A DNA stretch of 43,435 bases from CAYUAI01 sp964442745 (GTDB lineage Bacteria; Pseudomonadota; Gammaproteobacteria; S012-40). The DNA lies in contig CAYUAI010000030.1 of NCBI GenBank assembly GCA_964442745.1, positions 1 to 43,435 on the forward strand, in the 5' to 3' direction. Positions 8,693 through 17,192 of the stretch are shown one piece after another. The position numbers and the translations under genes were made by a program. The notes beneath the pieces were generated by a model. The model ran no database searches and was not told the DNA's origin. It was given only the letters and a program-made list of their open reading frames with translations. How positions within the stretch are numbered: the stretch's first letter is position 1; every line of letters starts with the position of its first letter.

Positions 8693-9721
8693 ATGGCTTT
8701 ATATACACCAAGTTCTCCTCATCTTCACGCGCCGAGCTCGGTCAACAAAATAATGCTGAGCGTGATATTGGCCCTGGTACCAGGCTGTCTATTGTATGTC
8801 ATCCTATTTGGCTGGGGCATTATCATACATATGTCGTTAGCCGTGATCACCGCCTTAGTCGTAGAAGCGCTGATGCTAAAGCTACGTGGCCGACCCATCC
8901 TCTTGTTTGTCTCTGATGGCAGTGCCATTGTCACCGGCTTATTACTCGCTTTATCCATCCCGCCCATTGCTCCGTGGTGGGTAACCGTTATCGGTATTAG
9001 CTTCGCGATAATTATTGCGAAACACTTGTATGGTGGACTAGGCTTCAATCCATTTAATCCGGCCATGATTGGTTATGTGGTATTACTCATTTCTTTTCCC
9101 TTAGAAATGTCAACCTGGCCACTCCCCGAAACACTCTCCCATATCCACCTTGATTTTCTCTCAGCCACCCAGTTGATTTTCAATGCCGAAACCTTGCAAA
9201 CTACCAATCTAGATGCACTTAGCGGTGCCACCCCACTCGACTATTTAAAATCTCAACTCGGCTTACAATTCACCGTTGATGAAGTCATCCATAGCCACCC
9301 CATCTTTCATAGCACAGCGGGTATTTGGATGAATATCGCATTTTTAGCCGGTGGTGGCTGGCTGCTTTATAAAAAAGTAATTAACTGGCATATTCCCGTT
9401 GCCATGCTTGGTAGTCTCTTCATCCTATCAGTGGTATTTTATGTATTCGACCCCGAGCGATTTGCCTCACCGTTATTTCACTTGTTCAATGGCGCCATCA
9501 TGCTCGGGGCATTCTTCATCGCCACGGATCCAGTGAGCGCTGCTACCACCAATAATGGACGTCTCATTTACGGAATAGGGATTGGCACACTGACGTTCAT
9601 TATCCGCACCTGGGGAGGTTATCCTGATGGTGTGGCTTTCGCCGTGTTACTTATGAATATATGCGCACCCACGATTGATCACTATACCAAGCCCCGTGCT
9701 TTTGGTCATTCAGACAAATGA
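8693..9721 (+). CDS. rnfD: Electron transport complex subunit RnfD (RsxD)
   Basis: Polytopic inner-membrane subunit with covalently bound FMN, homologous to NqrB. The flavinylation site is visible as S-G-A-T, with the modified residue predicted at Thr180. Other family segments are G-L-G-F-N-P-F-N-P-A-M-I-G-Y after residue 115 and F-F-I-A-T-D-P-V-S-A near residue 275. At 342 residues it is close to the usual 350. The ATG follows rnfC by 17 bases, and the gene's last four bases overlap rnfG (ATGA). Flavin attachment would need an ApbE transferase, which is not in this window. Confidence 0.95.
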   Translation: MALYTPSSPHLHAPSSVNKIMLSVILALVPGCLLYVILFGWGIIIHMSLAVITALVVEALMLKLRGRPILLFVSDGSAIVTGLLLALSIPPIAPWWVTVIGISFAIIIAKHLYGGLGFNPFNPAMIGYVVLLISFPLEMSTWPLPETLSHIHLDFLSATQLIFNAETLQTTNLDALSGATPLDYLKSQLGLQFTVDEVIHSHPIFHSTAGIWMNIAFLAGGGWLLYKKVINWHIPVAMLGSLFILSVVFYVFDPERFASPLFHLFNGAIMLGAFFIATDPVSAATTNNGRLIYGIGIGTLTFIIRTWGGYPDGVAFAVLLMNICAPTIDHYTKPRAFGHSDK

Positions 9722-10389
9722 ACCATCTTCTTAAAAATATGTTAATCGGCGGCGCTGCATTAACGGCGTTTGCATTCATTAGCAGCCTCATCGTTGCGGT
9801 CACCAATGAGAGTACCAAACAGCAAATCGCCACCAATGAACGCGAAACCTTACTGCGAAGTTTAAATATACTGATTCCTCATGATCTATATGATAACGAT
9901 ATATATAATGATACGGCAGCGCTGTATTCACCCAAATTACTTGGCAGCAAAAAACCTGTCACCGTTTATCGTGCCCGAAAAAACCAAGTACCGGTCGCCG
10001 CTATTATCAATTCTATCGCTCCCGATGGATACAATGGCGAAATTCGATTGTTAGTCGCCATTTTAGCTAACGGTACCTTAGCCGGTGTGCGAGTGGTTGG
10101 CCATCAAGAAACCCCAGGACTCGGCGACGCCATTGACGCACGCCGCTCAGACTGGATTAAAACGTTCAATGAAAGGTCATTGTCTAACCCGTTACCCGAA
10201 AAATGGCGGGTGAAAAAAGATGGAGGTACATTTGATCAATTTACTGGTGCAACCATTACCCCCCGCGCCATTGTAAAAGCCGTCTTCAATACGTTAAAAT
10301 ATTATGCAGTGCATCGAGAAGAACTTTTTAGTACCACACCACCGCCTTTAATCTCCAGGACAACACCGCATGTCGATCCAAGAAGTTAG
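9718..10389 (+). CDS. rnfG: Electron transport complex subunit RnfG (RsxG)
   Basis: Periplasmic flavoprotein subunit anchored by one N-terminal helix (about residues 8-28). The FMN attachment motif is F-T-G-A-T-I-T, with the acceptor predicted at Thr179. The preceding G-H-Q-E-T-P-G-L-G-D-A-I motif is the typical FMN-binding-domain loop. The length of 223 residues is normal. Its 3' end overlaps rnfE by 20 bases. The final 20 residues are Pro/Thr/Ser-rich and not conserved in the family as I know it. Confidence 0.94.
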   Translation: MNHLLKNMLIGGAALTAFAFISSLIVAVTNESTKQQIATNERETLLRSLNILIPHDLYDNDIYNDTAALYSPKLLGSKKPVTVYRARKNQVPVAAIINSIAPDGYNGEIRLLVAILANGTLAGVRVVGHQETPGLGDAIDARRSDWIKTFNERSLSNPLPEKWRVKKDGGTFDQFTGATITPRAIVKAVFNTLKYYAVHREELFSTTPPPLISRTTPHVDPRS

Positions 10390-11059
10390 CAAAATTGCCA
10401 CAGATGGTTTATGGACCAATAACCAAGCCTTGGTTGCCCTGCTCGGTCTGTGCCCGTTATTGGCGGTATCTAATACGGTCGTTAACGCCTTGGGGCTTGG
10501 TATCGCTACCACTGTGGTCCTTATTGCCTCAAACGTCACCGTATCGTTGATTCGCAACTGGGTCCGAAATGAACTCAGAATCCCGATTTTCGTACTGATT
10601 ATCGCTTCTTTTGTCACCACCGTCGGCTTATTGATGAATGCCTATCTGCACGAACTTTATAACGTGCTAGGTATCTTTATCCCATTGATTGTCACCAACT
10701 GTGTAATTATCGCCCGCGCTGAATCATTTGCTTCAAAAAATACCCCAGTCAAATCTTTATTAGATGGCTTGTTTTATGGGTTAGGATTTACTGTCGTACT
10801 GGTTTTATTAGGGACGATACGGGAAATACTCGGCCAAGGCACCTTGTTTTCTCAAGCCCATTTAATGTTTGGCCCCAGCTTTCACAACCTGCAACTGACA
10901 ATAATCGAGGATTATCGAGGGTTTATTTTAGCGATCCTACCCCCTGGTGCATTTTTGGGGTTAGGCTTGATGATCGCATTAAAAAAATATATCGATATTC
11001 GCCTTGAGTTGCGAAAAAATCGGCAAAACCAGCAACCAACAACACAACTATCACAGTAA
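10370..11059 (+). CDS. rnfE: Electron transport complex subunit RnfE (RsxE)
   Basis: Six-helix membrane subunit paralogous to RnfA and its partner at the intramembrane Fe-S site. The half-site cysteines are in L-L-G-L-C-P-L-L-A-V and L-I-V-T-N-C-V-I-I. The length of 229 residues is usual. It completes the canonical rnfABCDGE order. The nth gene often found next in gammaproteobacteria is absent; a 286-base region without a gene follows, and no clear hairpin terminator is visible in it. Confidence 0.95.
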   Translation: MSIQEVSKIATDGLWTNNQALVALLGLCPLLAVSNTVVNALGLGIATTVVLIASNVTVSLIRNWVRNELRIPIFVLIIASFVTTVGLLMNAYLHELYNVLGIFIPLIVTNCVIIARAESFASKNTPVKSLLDGLFYGLGFTVVLVLLGTIREILGQGTLFSQAHLMFGPSFHNLQLTIIEDYRGFILAILPPGAFLGLGLMIALKKYIDIRLELRKNRQNQQPTTQLSQ

Positions 11060-11345
11060 GCGATAGGTAAGTAAAAACCGCTAATTTAGCTTAGTTTATA
11101 AATTTAACAAAACATTAAACCAAATATAATAAATATAATTTAATCAGCAAGCATTGAGTTCCCTGACACCATCATCAAATATAATGATTAAATCTTCAGA
11201 GAACTGGTTTCGCCATCTTTTTGAAATCACCTCAACCCGCATAACAATTAAAATAGCGGTCGACTTTGGGTTGAGTGGTCCAGTGTCCTTCGCTTGCTAG
11301 CCACAATCAAAGTGTCGATATAACAGACGATAAAAGGTGAATAGC

Positions 11346-11900
11346 ATGCCGCTAAAAATCAGAACCATTCCTCTCATTTATGCTTTATTTATACTCTTTT
11401 TTGGTTTTTTTTCCTCCTCAAACCAAGCGGGTGGCTTTACCCAGCTGTCCACCAAGATTGGCCCATTTCAGCTCGGCATGAGCAGTAGCAGCTTCCGCAA
11501 TATCTCCAATGTCTCGCCCGAACCCTGCCCCATCTGCATTGACCGAGAACAATTTGCGAGTCTCTCTAGAGGCCAAGCGTTAAAAATTATGCCAGAATTT
11601 CCTGTGGGATCAGGCATTGATTTCTTTTTTTACAATCATAAACTCTATCACATATCCATCGGCCCCAGTGTCAATGATGTTTTTCTTGCAAAGCAAGACT
11701 TAGAAAAACAATTAGGTCCTGGCAAAGTAGAAAAGCAATTTAATGGAAATTCTTTATTAAAATGGCAAGAACAAGGTGTTGTCATTACCCTCAATTATAA
11801 TGAAATAAGCAATGAGGTCTTCTCTATCAATTATTATGATAAGGAGATGAAAGCGGAAAGAGACTGGCGCGAGTCACAAGCACTAGAAAACACCCAATAA
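11346..11900 (+). CDS. Exported protein of unknown function
   Basis: A 184-residue protein with a clear signal peptide: K-I-R then a hydrophobic run to about residue 22, with probable cleavage after S-N-Q-A near residue 28. I start it at the ATG 11346 because AAAGG lies nine bases upstream; an in-frame GTG at 11337 overlaps that ribosome site. The mature part begins with a segment G-P-F-Q-L-G-M-S-S-S-S-F-R, resembling the G-x-x-L-G-x-s repeats of small periplasmic proteins in which a short charge-relay helix precedes sheets. It contains a C-P-I-C pair that could form a disulfide or bind a metal. No family is recognised. It stands alone, 286 bases after rnfE. Confidence 0.75.
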   Translation: MPLKIRTIPLIYALFILFFGFFSSSNQAGGFTQLSTKIGPFQLGMSSSSFRNISNVSPEPCPICIDREQFASLSRGQALKIMPEFPVGSGIDFFFYNHKLYHISIGPSVNDVFLAKQDLEKQLGPGKVEKQFNGNSLLKWQEQGVVITLNYNEISNEVFSINYYDKEMKAERDWRESQALENTQ

Positions 11901-12668
11901 ATATCGCTCCACGGTTAAAAAATATTAAAGCACTCATTTCTACCATAAAAATATATTCTCGCCGTATTTTTTTGCAATGAAAAAACAAAGAAGACCCTAT
12001 GGTACTGGCGAACATTAAAATTCAGTCTTTTATATTGAGCAATGGCTTAGAATACCTGCTCAGAGTACTGTTTGTACCACCACCCACGGACTACTAGCGA
12101 CCATCTTTTCATCATCAAGAACCCACTTCCCTTCATTATCATAAATTTAACATGGCTTTTATTACTGATAAAACAAATTATCGCTAGATATAAAAATTTA
12201 ATAGTCAGCGTTACCACGAATTGATACATTATCCTGGTAGCTAGAGAATGCTCGGCATCTTACAGACCAGATACACTACAATTATTTTTATCGAATAAAC
12301 GCCGACCTTCTCATTCGATTAATAACTCACATAGGTAAATATATTTATTGATGAATCACGTAGACAAAACCATAACATCAATCAAAACTAATCATTCTTT
12401 AAATTAAGAAGCGGTTTGGTTAAAAAGCGTCAGCTTTCTAACGTCGGACATTTTTAACCAAACCGCTTCTCGATTAGCCTACATTTCGTATCAGGGCCTG
12501 TGAAAATCGCGAAGAATTTTGATTTCACATAGTTTTTTCTGAACGAGCGTAATACTTGAGATATTGCCAAGCCAAGAAAAACCTATGCAGGCGCAAACAT
12601 CAAACGAAAATGCATGACTGAGTGCGGAATGTGGGATATGCAGACATAAAAATGTCGAGAGGTTTGCT
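11901..12668. other. Long intergenic region with one strong hairpin repeat
   Basis: This stretch of about 770 bases is AT-rich and has no coding frame that looks real on either strand. Its one notable element is the perfect inverted repeat at 12407-12470, listed separately. GAGAGG at its right end is the ribosome site of the next gene. I see no tRNA and no recognisable gene remnant. Confidence 0.6.
12407..12470. repeat. Perfect 20-bp inverted repeat, 24-base loop
   Basis: The left arm 12407-12426 (AGAAGCGGTTTGGTTAAAAA) is the exact reverse complement of 12451-12470. The arms are separated by 24 bases. The A/T-rich inner end and GC-rich outer end are the reverse of an intrinsic terminator. 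A copy of the right arm with one mismatch occurs at 34232-34251, so it belongs to a repeat family and is not a chance palindrome. It may be the core of a small non-autonomous element or a pair of terminal repeats. Confidence 0.75.
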
Positions 12669-13700
12669 ATGCCCCCAAAATTACATTTCCCGTCCTGGCA
12701 AGTGCTAGGTTTCGCGATGAGCATGTCACTCACCAGTGCAATTTATGCTCAAGACGATGTGACACTCAACAATGAGAGCTGCTTGAGTTGTCATTCCAAC
12801 ATGACCCACAAGGACATTACCGCATTAGCAGAAGCAGAGTGTAAACAATGCCATGCGCCCCCAGAAATCACCGGTCCACAAAACCGAGTCAGTGCCCACC
12901 TAGATGCCATCGCAGAAATTGACTTACCCCTGGCTACCGATCAAAGCCATTTGCCAGCCGGTATGAGCTACCCGCTCTATTACAAAGGCAGTCGGCTTGG
13001 TAGCAAGCCTAATCCCATGGTCCAGATACCTCCCGGAGAATTTATTCGAGGCACCAATAGCCGATTACCCGATGAAGGCCCTGAACATACCGCCTCCACA
13101 CCGACTTACTGGATCGATATATACGAAGTCACTAACTTGCAATACAAAGCGTTTATTGATGCAACCCAACGAAAATCCCCCAATCATTTTGAAAACCGCA
13201 CGTACCCACCCGGCAAAGCAGACCATCCCGTTGTCTACGTGACACATCACGATGCCCATGAATATTGTGCCTGGGCAAACAAACGACTTGCCACCGATAA
13301 GGAATGGGAAAAAGCGGCTCGCAGTACCGATGCTAGAACTTACCCCTGGGGCAATACGTTCGCGCGGCACAACGCCAACACCCCACAACGCTGGAAAACC
13401 CTTGAACAAACAGGTGATACCGCGCCGGTTGGCTCATTTAAAAGCGGGATTAGTCCTTATGGCGTTTATGACATGTCGGGGAATGTATGGGAATGGACCG
13501 CCAGTCAATACCGACCCTACCCCGGCAATACCCGGCCTTCAGAAAACTACAATGAAGATTATAAGACATTGAAAGGCGGCTCCTGGTGGGACTGCTCATT
13601 TTACAAATGCGGAATTTCCGCCCCCGTGTTTAATCGCTCCTTTTTTCTTAAGTCAACCAAAAATAAAACATTTGGTTTTCGCTGCGCAAACGATACCTAA
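12669..13700 (+). CDS. Exported di-heme-motif cytochrome c fused to a SUMF1 (formylglycine-generating enzyme fold) domain
   Basis: A signal peptide ends near A-I-Y-A (residue 27). Two c-type heme motifs follow at once, C-L-S-C-H (38-42) and C-K-Q-C-H (58-62), so two hemes are expected after periplasmic export. From about residue 115 to the end is a SUMF1/FGE-sulfatase domain: I-P-P-G-E-F, Y-E-V-T-N-L-Q-Y, W-A-N-K-R-L-A-T-D-K-E-W-E-K-A-A-R, Y-D-M-S-G-N-V-W-E-W-T, and G-G-S-W near the end. Cys309 and Cys314 sit in a C-x4-C arrangement just after G-G-S-W, near the place of the FGE active-site pair but shifted by one residue, so catalysis is uncertain. GAGAGG precedes the ATG. It is followed after six bases by a second SUMF1 gene. 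Confidence 0.88.
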   Translation: MPPKLHFPSWQVLGFAMSMSLTSAIYAQDDVTLNNESCLSCHSNMTHKDITALAEAECKQCHAPPEITGPQNRVSAHLDAIAEIDLPLATDQSHLPAGMSYPLYYKGSRLGSKPNPMVQIPPGEFIRGTNSRLPDEGPEHTASTPTYWIDIYEVTNLQYKAFIDATQRKSPNHFENRTYPPGKADHPVVYVTHHDAHEYCAWANKRLATDKEWEKAARSTDARTYPWGNTFARHNANTPQRWKTLEQTGDTAPVGSFKSGISPYGVYDMSGNVWEWTASQYRPYPGNTRPSENYNEDYKTLKGGSWWDCSFYKCGISAPVFNRSFFLKSTKNKTFGFRCANDT

Positions 13701-13718
13701 AAATTAATGAGGTCAACC

Positions 13719-14699
13719 ATGAAAATTCGACAGAACAAACAAAATCACCCAAACATAAAAATCATACAAGCCATCATTATCGCGGCTTCCCTATCGGTGG
13801 CAATGGCCTCGGATAATATTGACAAAAACGGCTCAATAAAGAATATGATCCTCATCCCGGCGGGTAAATTTATTATGGGCAGTGATAAAGTAGAAATCTT
13901 AAATAAATCCGGCGAATTCGGCAATGCCAAACCCTGGTATCAAGACGAACACCCGCAACACACCATGGACGTTCCCGCTTTTTACCTTGATACCTACGAA
14001 GTGACCAACCAGCAATATCGTGAATTTATCAAATCAGTCACCGCCACCCCACCCGAGCATTGGATAAAAACCGGTTATATTGTCAGCATGAAACCACAAA
14101 AACTCGACAATGCCCCGGTCAAAATTTTACGTAAACTGGTGTCCAAAGTTTTTCAATTGGACATAGATACTCGCATGATGGACAAAAAAGCGCTATTAAA
14201 GGTGATTGATGAGCGCTTAGTAAAACTAGATAACTTGCCAGTTACCTATGTACGCTGGGATGATGCCAATGAGTATTGCCACTGGATAGGCAAAAAATTA
14301 CCCACGGAAGCCCAATGGGAAAAAGCAGCGAGAGGACCTGATGGACTTGAATTTTCATGGGGCAATGAATGGAAAAAAGGCATGAGTAACAGCAGCGGCG
14401 AAACCTGGGATGATGGTGCCGCACCGGTTGGCTCCTATGAAACAGACAAATCAGCTTATGGCATCTATGACATGGGCGGCAATGTGTCAGAGTGGGTCGC
14501 AGACTGGTATGATGCTTATCCTAACTCGGATTACAGTAGTGTCAATTTTGGGGAAAAACAAAAAGTGGCCAAAGGGGCGGGCTGGAGTGGCATGGGCCAC
14601 TATGCATTAAAGCTCTTTCAGCGCGGCGCCTATCGAATGAACCTGGAGCCACAACTGGCCTTTAACGATGTTGGTTTTCGGTGTGCCAAAGATCATTAA
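13719..14699 (+). CDS. Exported SUMF1-domain protein with an inserted helical segment
   Basis: 326 residues from the ATG at 13719, chosen because GAGGT lies six bases upstream; an in-frame ATG at 13707 would start before that site. The signal peptide runs to about V-A-M-A (residue 30). Family segments are I-P-A-G-K-F-I-M-G-S, Y-E-V-T-N-Q-Q-Y, P-P-E-H-W, G-K-K-L-P-T-E-A-Q-W-E-K-A-A-R, M-G-G-N-V-S-E-W-V and the final V-G-F-R-C-A. Between P-P-E-H-W (111-115) and P-V-T-Y-V-R-W-D-D-A (174-183) there are about 55 extra residues, charged and helical in character, not normal for the family. No Cys pair follows K-G-A-G-W, so it is very unlikely to be a formylglycine-generating enzyme. A binding or structural role beside the heme-bearing partner is more likely. 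Confidence 0.87.
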   Translation: MKIRQNKQNHPNIKIIQAIIIAASLSVAMASDNIDKNGSIKNMILIPAGKFIMGSDKVEILNKSGEFGNAKPWYQDEHPQHTMDVPAFYLDTYEVTNQQYREFIKSVTATPPEHWIKTGYIVSMKPQKLDNAPVKILRKLVSKVFQLDIDTRMMDKKALLKVIDERLVKLDNLPVTYVRWDDANEYCHWIGKKLPTEAQWEKAARGPDGLEFSWGNEWKKGMSNSSGETWDDGAAPVGSYETDKSAYGIYDMGGNVSEWVADWYDAYPNSDYSSVNFGEKQKVAKGAGWSGMGHYALKLFQRGAYRMNLEPQLAFNDVGFRCAKDH

Positions 14700-14711
14700 A
14701 AAAGCGTATCA

Positions 14712-14793
14712 CCAGCATTGGGTAGCCCATCATTTGCCCCTGATAAAAGCCATTTCCTGCGTGATGGTAAAACGCGAGGCTACCCAACGCCGG
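14712..14793. repeat. Imperfect inverted repeat between the SUMF1 and DUF938 genes
   Basis: TTGGGTAGCC at 14718-14727 is the exact reverse complement of 14778-14787. Pairing continues outward with two mismatches to CC/GG (14712-14713 with 14792-14793) and inward through CATCA 14728-14732 with TGATG 14762-14766. No T-run follows on either strand. It could be an RNA fold in a shared transcript, such as an operon attenuator or processing site, or an interspersed repeat. Confidence 0.45.
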
Positions 14794-14836
14794 CATCACA
14801 CCTTAATTTTCGTATTAGGAATACCGACTCCCCAAC

Positions 14837-15427
14837 ATGAAACCTTTTGCTGAAAGCTGCGAACAAAATAAAGCATCAATCTTAGCCGTACTACAAGCCC
14901 AATTCGCCCAATCAAAGCGCGCCATCGAAATCGGCAGCGGCACCGGACAACACGCTGTCTATTTCGCACAACATTTGCCCCACCTCAACTGGCAAACCAG
15001 CGACCTTGCGGAAAATATGGATGGCATCCGTGCTTGGCTCCGTGAAGAAAACTTACCCAATACGCCGCCACCGATTGTCATTGATATCGGTCAAGCCAAC
15101 CACTCATTTTATCATGTTGATGCGATATTCAGCGCGAATACCACCCATATCATGCATTGGTACACGGTAGAAAAATTGTTTGCCTTCATCGGCCAATACT
15201 TAGATAACAACGGCAAGTTTTGTTTATACGGCCCGTTTAACTACCAGGGTCAATACACCAGCGAAAGCAATCAACGCTTCGATCAATGGCTTAAAAATCG
15301 TGATCCGTTAAGTGGCATTCGAGATTTTGACCCGTTAAATATATTAGCCAATCAGAATCATCTAACATTCGAATGTGACATTGAAATGCCCGCCAATAAT
15401 CGCCTGCTTGTGTGGCAAAAAACGTAA
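14837..15427 (+). CDS. DUF938 family class I SAM-dependent methyltransferase
   Basis: A 196-residue cytoplasmic protein matching DUF938 along its whole length. It starts M-K-P-F-A-E-S-C-E-Q-N-K, the family hallmark, and the SAM-binding glycine loop E-I-G-S-G-T-G-Q-H-A follows near residues 32-41. The S-D-L-A-E-N acidic end of strand 2 is near residue 56. A-I-F-S-A-N-T-T-H-I-M-H-W precedes strand 4, and G-P-F-N-Y-Q-G is strand 5. The substrate of this family is not known to me. No ribosome site stands out close to the ATG. Confidence 0.88.
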   Translation: MKPFAESCEQNKASILAVLQAQFAQSKRAIEIGSGTGQHAVYFAQHLPHLNWQTSDLAENMDGIRAWLREENLPNTPPPIVIDIGQANHSFYHVDAIFSANTTHIMHWYTVEKLFAFIGQYLDNNGKFCLYGPFNYQGQYTSESNQRFDQWLKNRDPLSGIRDFDPLNILANQNHLTFECDIEMPANNRLLVWQKT

Positions 15428-15572
15428 CACCTAATTCCTCAATGTTTTTGTAAATAGCGATATGGCGGCTAAGGAAAAAATAAGCACGCGCTCCATTCAA
15501 TAATCCTATGTTAAAACGAGTAAGATACGATGAGCGAGTCATTTACTTCCCTACCCATTCTAAGGGGCTCCA

Positions 15573-17192
15573 ATGAACGCTTATCATTGCTCTTCATCTT
15601 GGTTAAAACTGATTCCTTTACTCGCCATATTGCTATTTAGCGCTTGCATTCAAAACAATTTAGACAAATTATCCGCACCTTACCAAGATCAATCAACGCA
15701 AGAAAATCCAGTGAGTCAATCATTGCCTCAAATACAAATTTCTAAGGGAATTTCTGACGCACTCACATCACAACCGCTCATGACTAACCAATGGCTCCCC
15801 CCAAAAAAACTGGTGAGCTGGCCTACCACAGACAAAAACCTATCCTATGTCAATCATTTCATTTTCACTATCGACTCACAACGCCAAGGTTTTGCCAGCG
15901 GATCAATCAATACCAATACGACCAATCTCCGCGCCCCCATCTTCTTGCGTCATACGGATTTAAATACATGGCAACAACAACAGCCATTTGCTGCGACTCT
16001 GCCAACCTCACACGCCCTCCTCCTTCGCCAGCATGACGCCACCGGTCAAACATATCTATTATGGCAACAAGAGGACAGCCAAATTTTTATCAATACCTAT
16101 GATAATGATCAAGGCTGGAAAATCCCCGAATCCATCGGCATCGGACATTCACCCCAATTGGCGTTAGATCCGCAAGGCAACGCAGTGGTTGTCTGGTTAG
16201 AAGATTGGAGTAACGGATTGGAATATATTCACGCGGCAAAATATCATTGGCACAATGGATTGGATACCGTCCATAGCATTGAACGGGGGCAACTGTATTC
16301 ACAAAACTACACCACGATTGATGCCCTGGCGAACCCGATTATCAATACCAATGGCCACATTATTATCGCCTGGAGTGAAATCGATAACCAGCAAACCATC
16401 TACACGGCCAACTTGAACACAGAATCCGGCTGGAGCATTACCAGCCAACCACTCAACCTTGGCATCATGTACTTACCTTTGCAACAATTCAATATTTGGT
16501 TAACAGCGAATAGCAACCAGCTGAACCTAATTTATATTCGTGAACAATTTGGCAAATTTAATAAACGCCTATTTTACACTCAGACCAACTTAGCTAGCCA
16601 GCAATGGTCGCCTCCTATCATGATCGATGCGAATATCAATAAAAAAAACTTCGTCATACCTGACAGTAAACAAATCGTTGCGAATGAGAAGGGAGAAGCA
16701 CTCATCGTTTGGCAGGAAGATCAAGGCAATGTGGTAGCTTCATATGCCCGTCATTTTTCGACACAATTAGGTTGGAGCGCCATTTTGTCACTTGATATTT
16801 CAGCAACGATTGACGGAAATAATCATCAAATCACTCGTAAGCATTTTTCTGTCAGCATGGATCAGGCAGGCAACACCTCATTGGCTTGGGTTCAAGAAAA
16901 AGGCAAGCAACAACAAATCATCTATGTCGAATTGACCCAAACCTGGTCGCCCCCAGAAATTTTATCTTTTTTTGACAGTAGCCATTCGCTTTGGTCGGCT
17001 CCAGTGCTGGTGAAACAAAATAATCAAACCATTATCGCCTGGATGCAAAAAAAACAAACAACCACACACACCCAACTTGAGCTTGTGATCAGCCATCGAG
17101 ACACTCTCGTCAAACCCAACAGCCAACTAAAAATTAGCCACTGGCCTGATGTTGAGCCTTTAGAGAGCGAGTTGAACGTACCAGTTTTTTAG
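15573..17192 (+). CDS. Large lipoprotein with beta-propeller-like repeats
   Basis: A 539-residue predicted lipoprotein: the signal sequence ends in the lipobox L-F-S-A-C with Cys25. The mature chain contains repeated blocks of 50-70 residues in which a strand like A-V-V-V-W-L-E, A-L-I-V-W-Q-E or T-S-L-A-W-V-Q is followed by a strand ending in W-S-P-P or W-K-I-P-E. This is the layout of sialidase/BNR-like or exo-sialidase-type propellers. No Asp-box (S-x-D-x-G-x-x-W) or catalytic set is clear, so no enzyme role is claimed. GGGG lies seven bases before the ATG. Its last 59 bases overlap convergently with the membrane protein gene on the other strand. Confidence 0.72.
   Translation: MNAYHCSSSWLKLIPLLAILLFSACIQNNLDKLSAPYQDQSTQENPVSQSLPQIQISKGISDALTSQPLMTNQWLPPKKLVSWPTTDKNLSYVNHFIFTIDSQRQGFASGSINTNTTNLRAPIFLRHTDLNTWQQQQPFAATLPTSHALLLRQHDATGQTYLLWQQEDSQIFINTYDNDQGWKIPESIGIGHSPQLALDPQGNAVVVWLEDWSNGLEYIHAAKYHWHNGLDTVHSIERGQLYSQNYTTIDALANPIINTNGHIIIAWSEIDNQQTIYTANLNTESGWSITSQPLNLGIMYLPLQQFNIWLTANSNQLNLIYIREQFGKFNKRLFYTQTNLASQQWSPPIMIDANINKKNFVIPDSKQIVANEKGEALIVWQEDQGNVVASYARHFSTQLGWSAILSLDISATIDGNNHQITRKHFSVSMDQAGNTSLAWVQEKGKQQQIIYVELTQTWSPPEILSFFDSSHSLWSAPVLVKQNNQTIIAWMQKKQTTTHTQLELVISHRDTLVKPNSQLKISHWPDVEPLESELNVPVF

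Noticed and set aside
11060..11345. tRNA or small RNA after rnfE
   Set aside because: No cloverleaf, no T-loop consensus and no terminator hairpin could be found in this AT-rich spacer.
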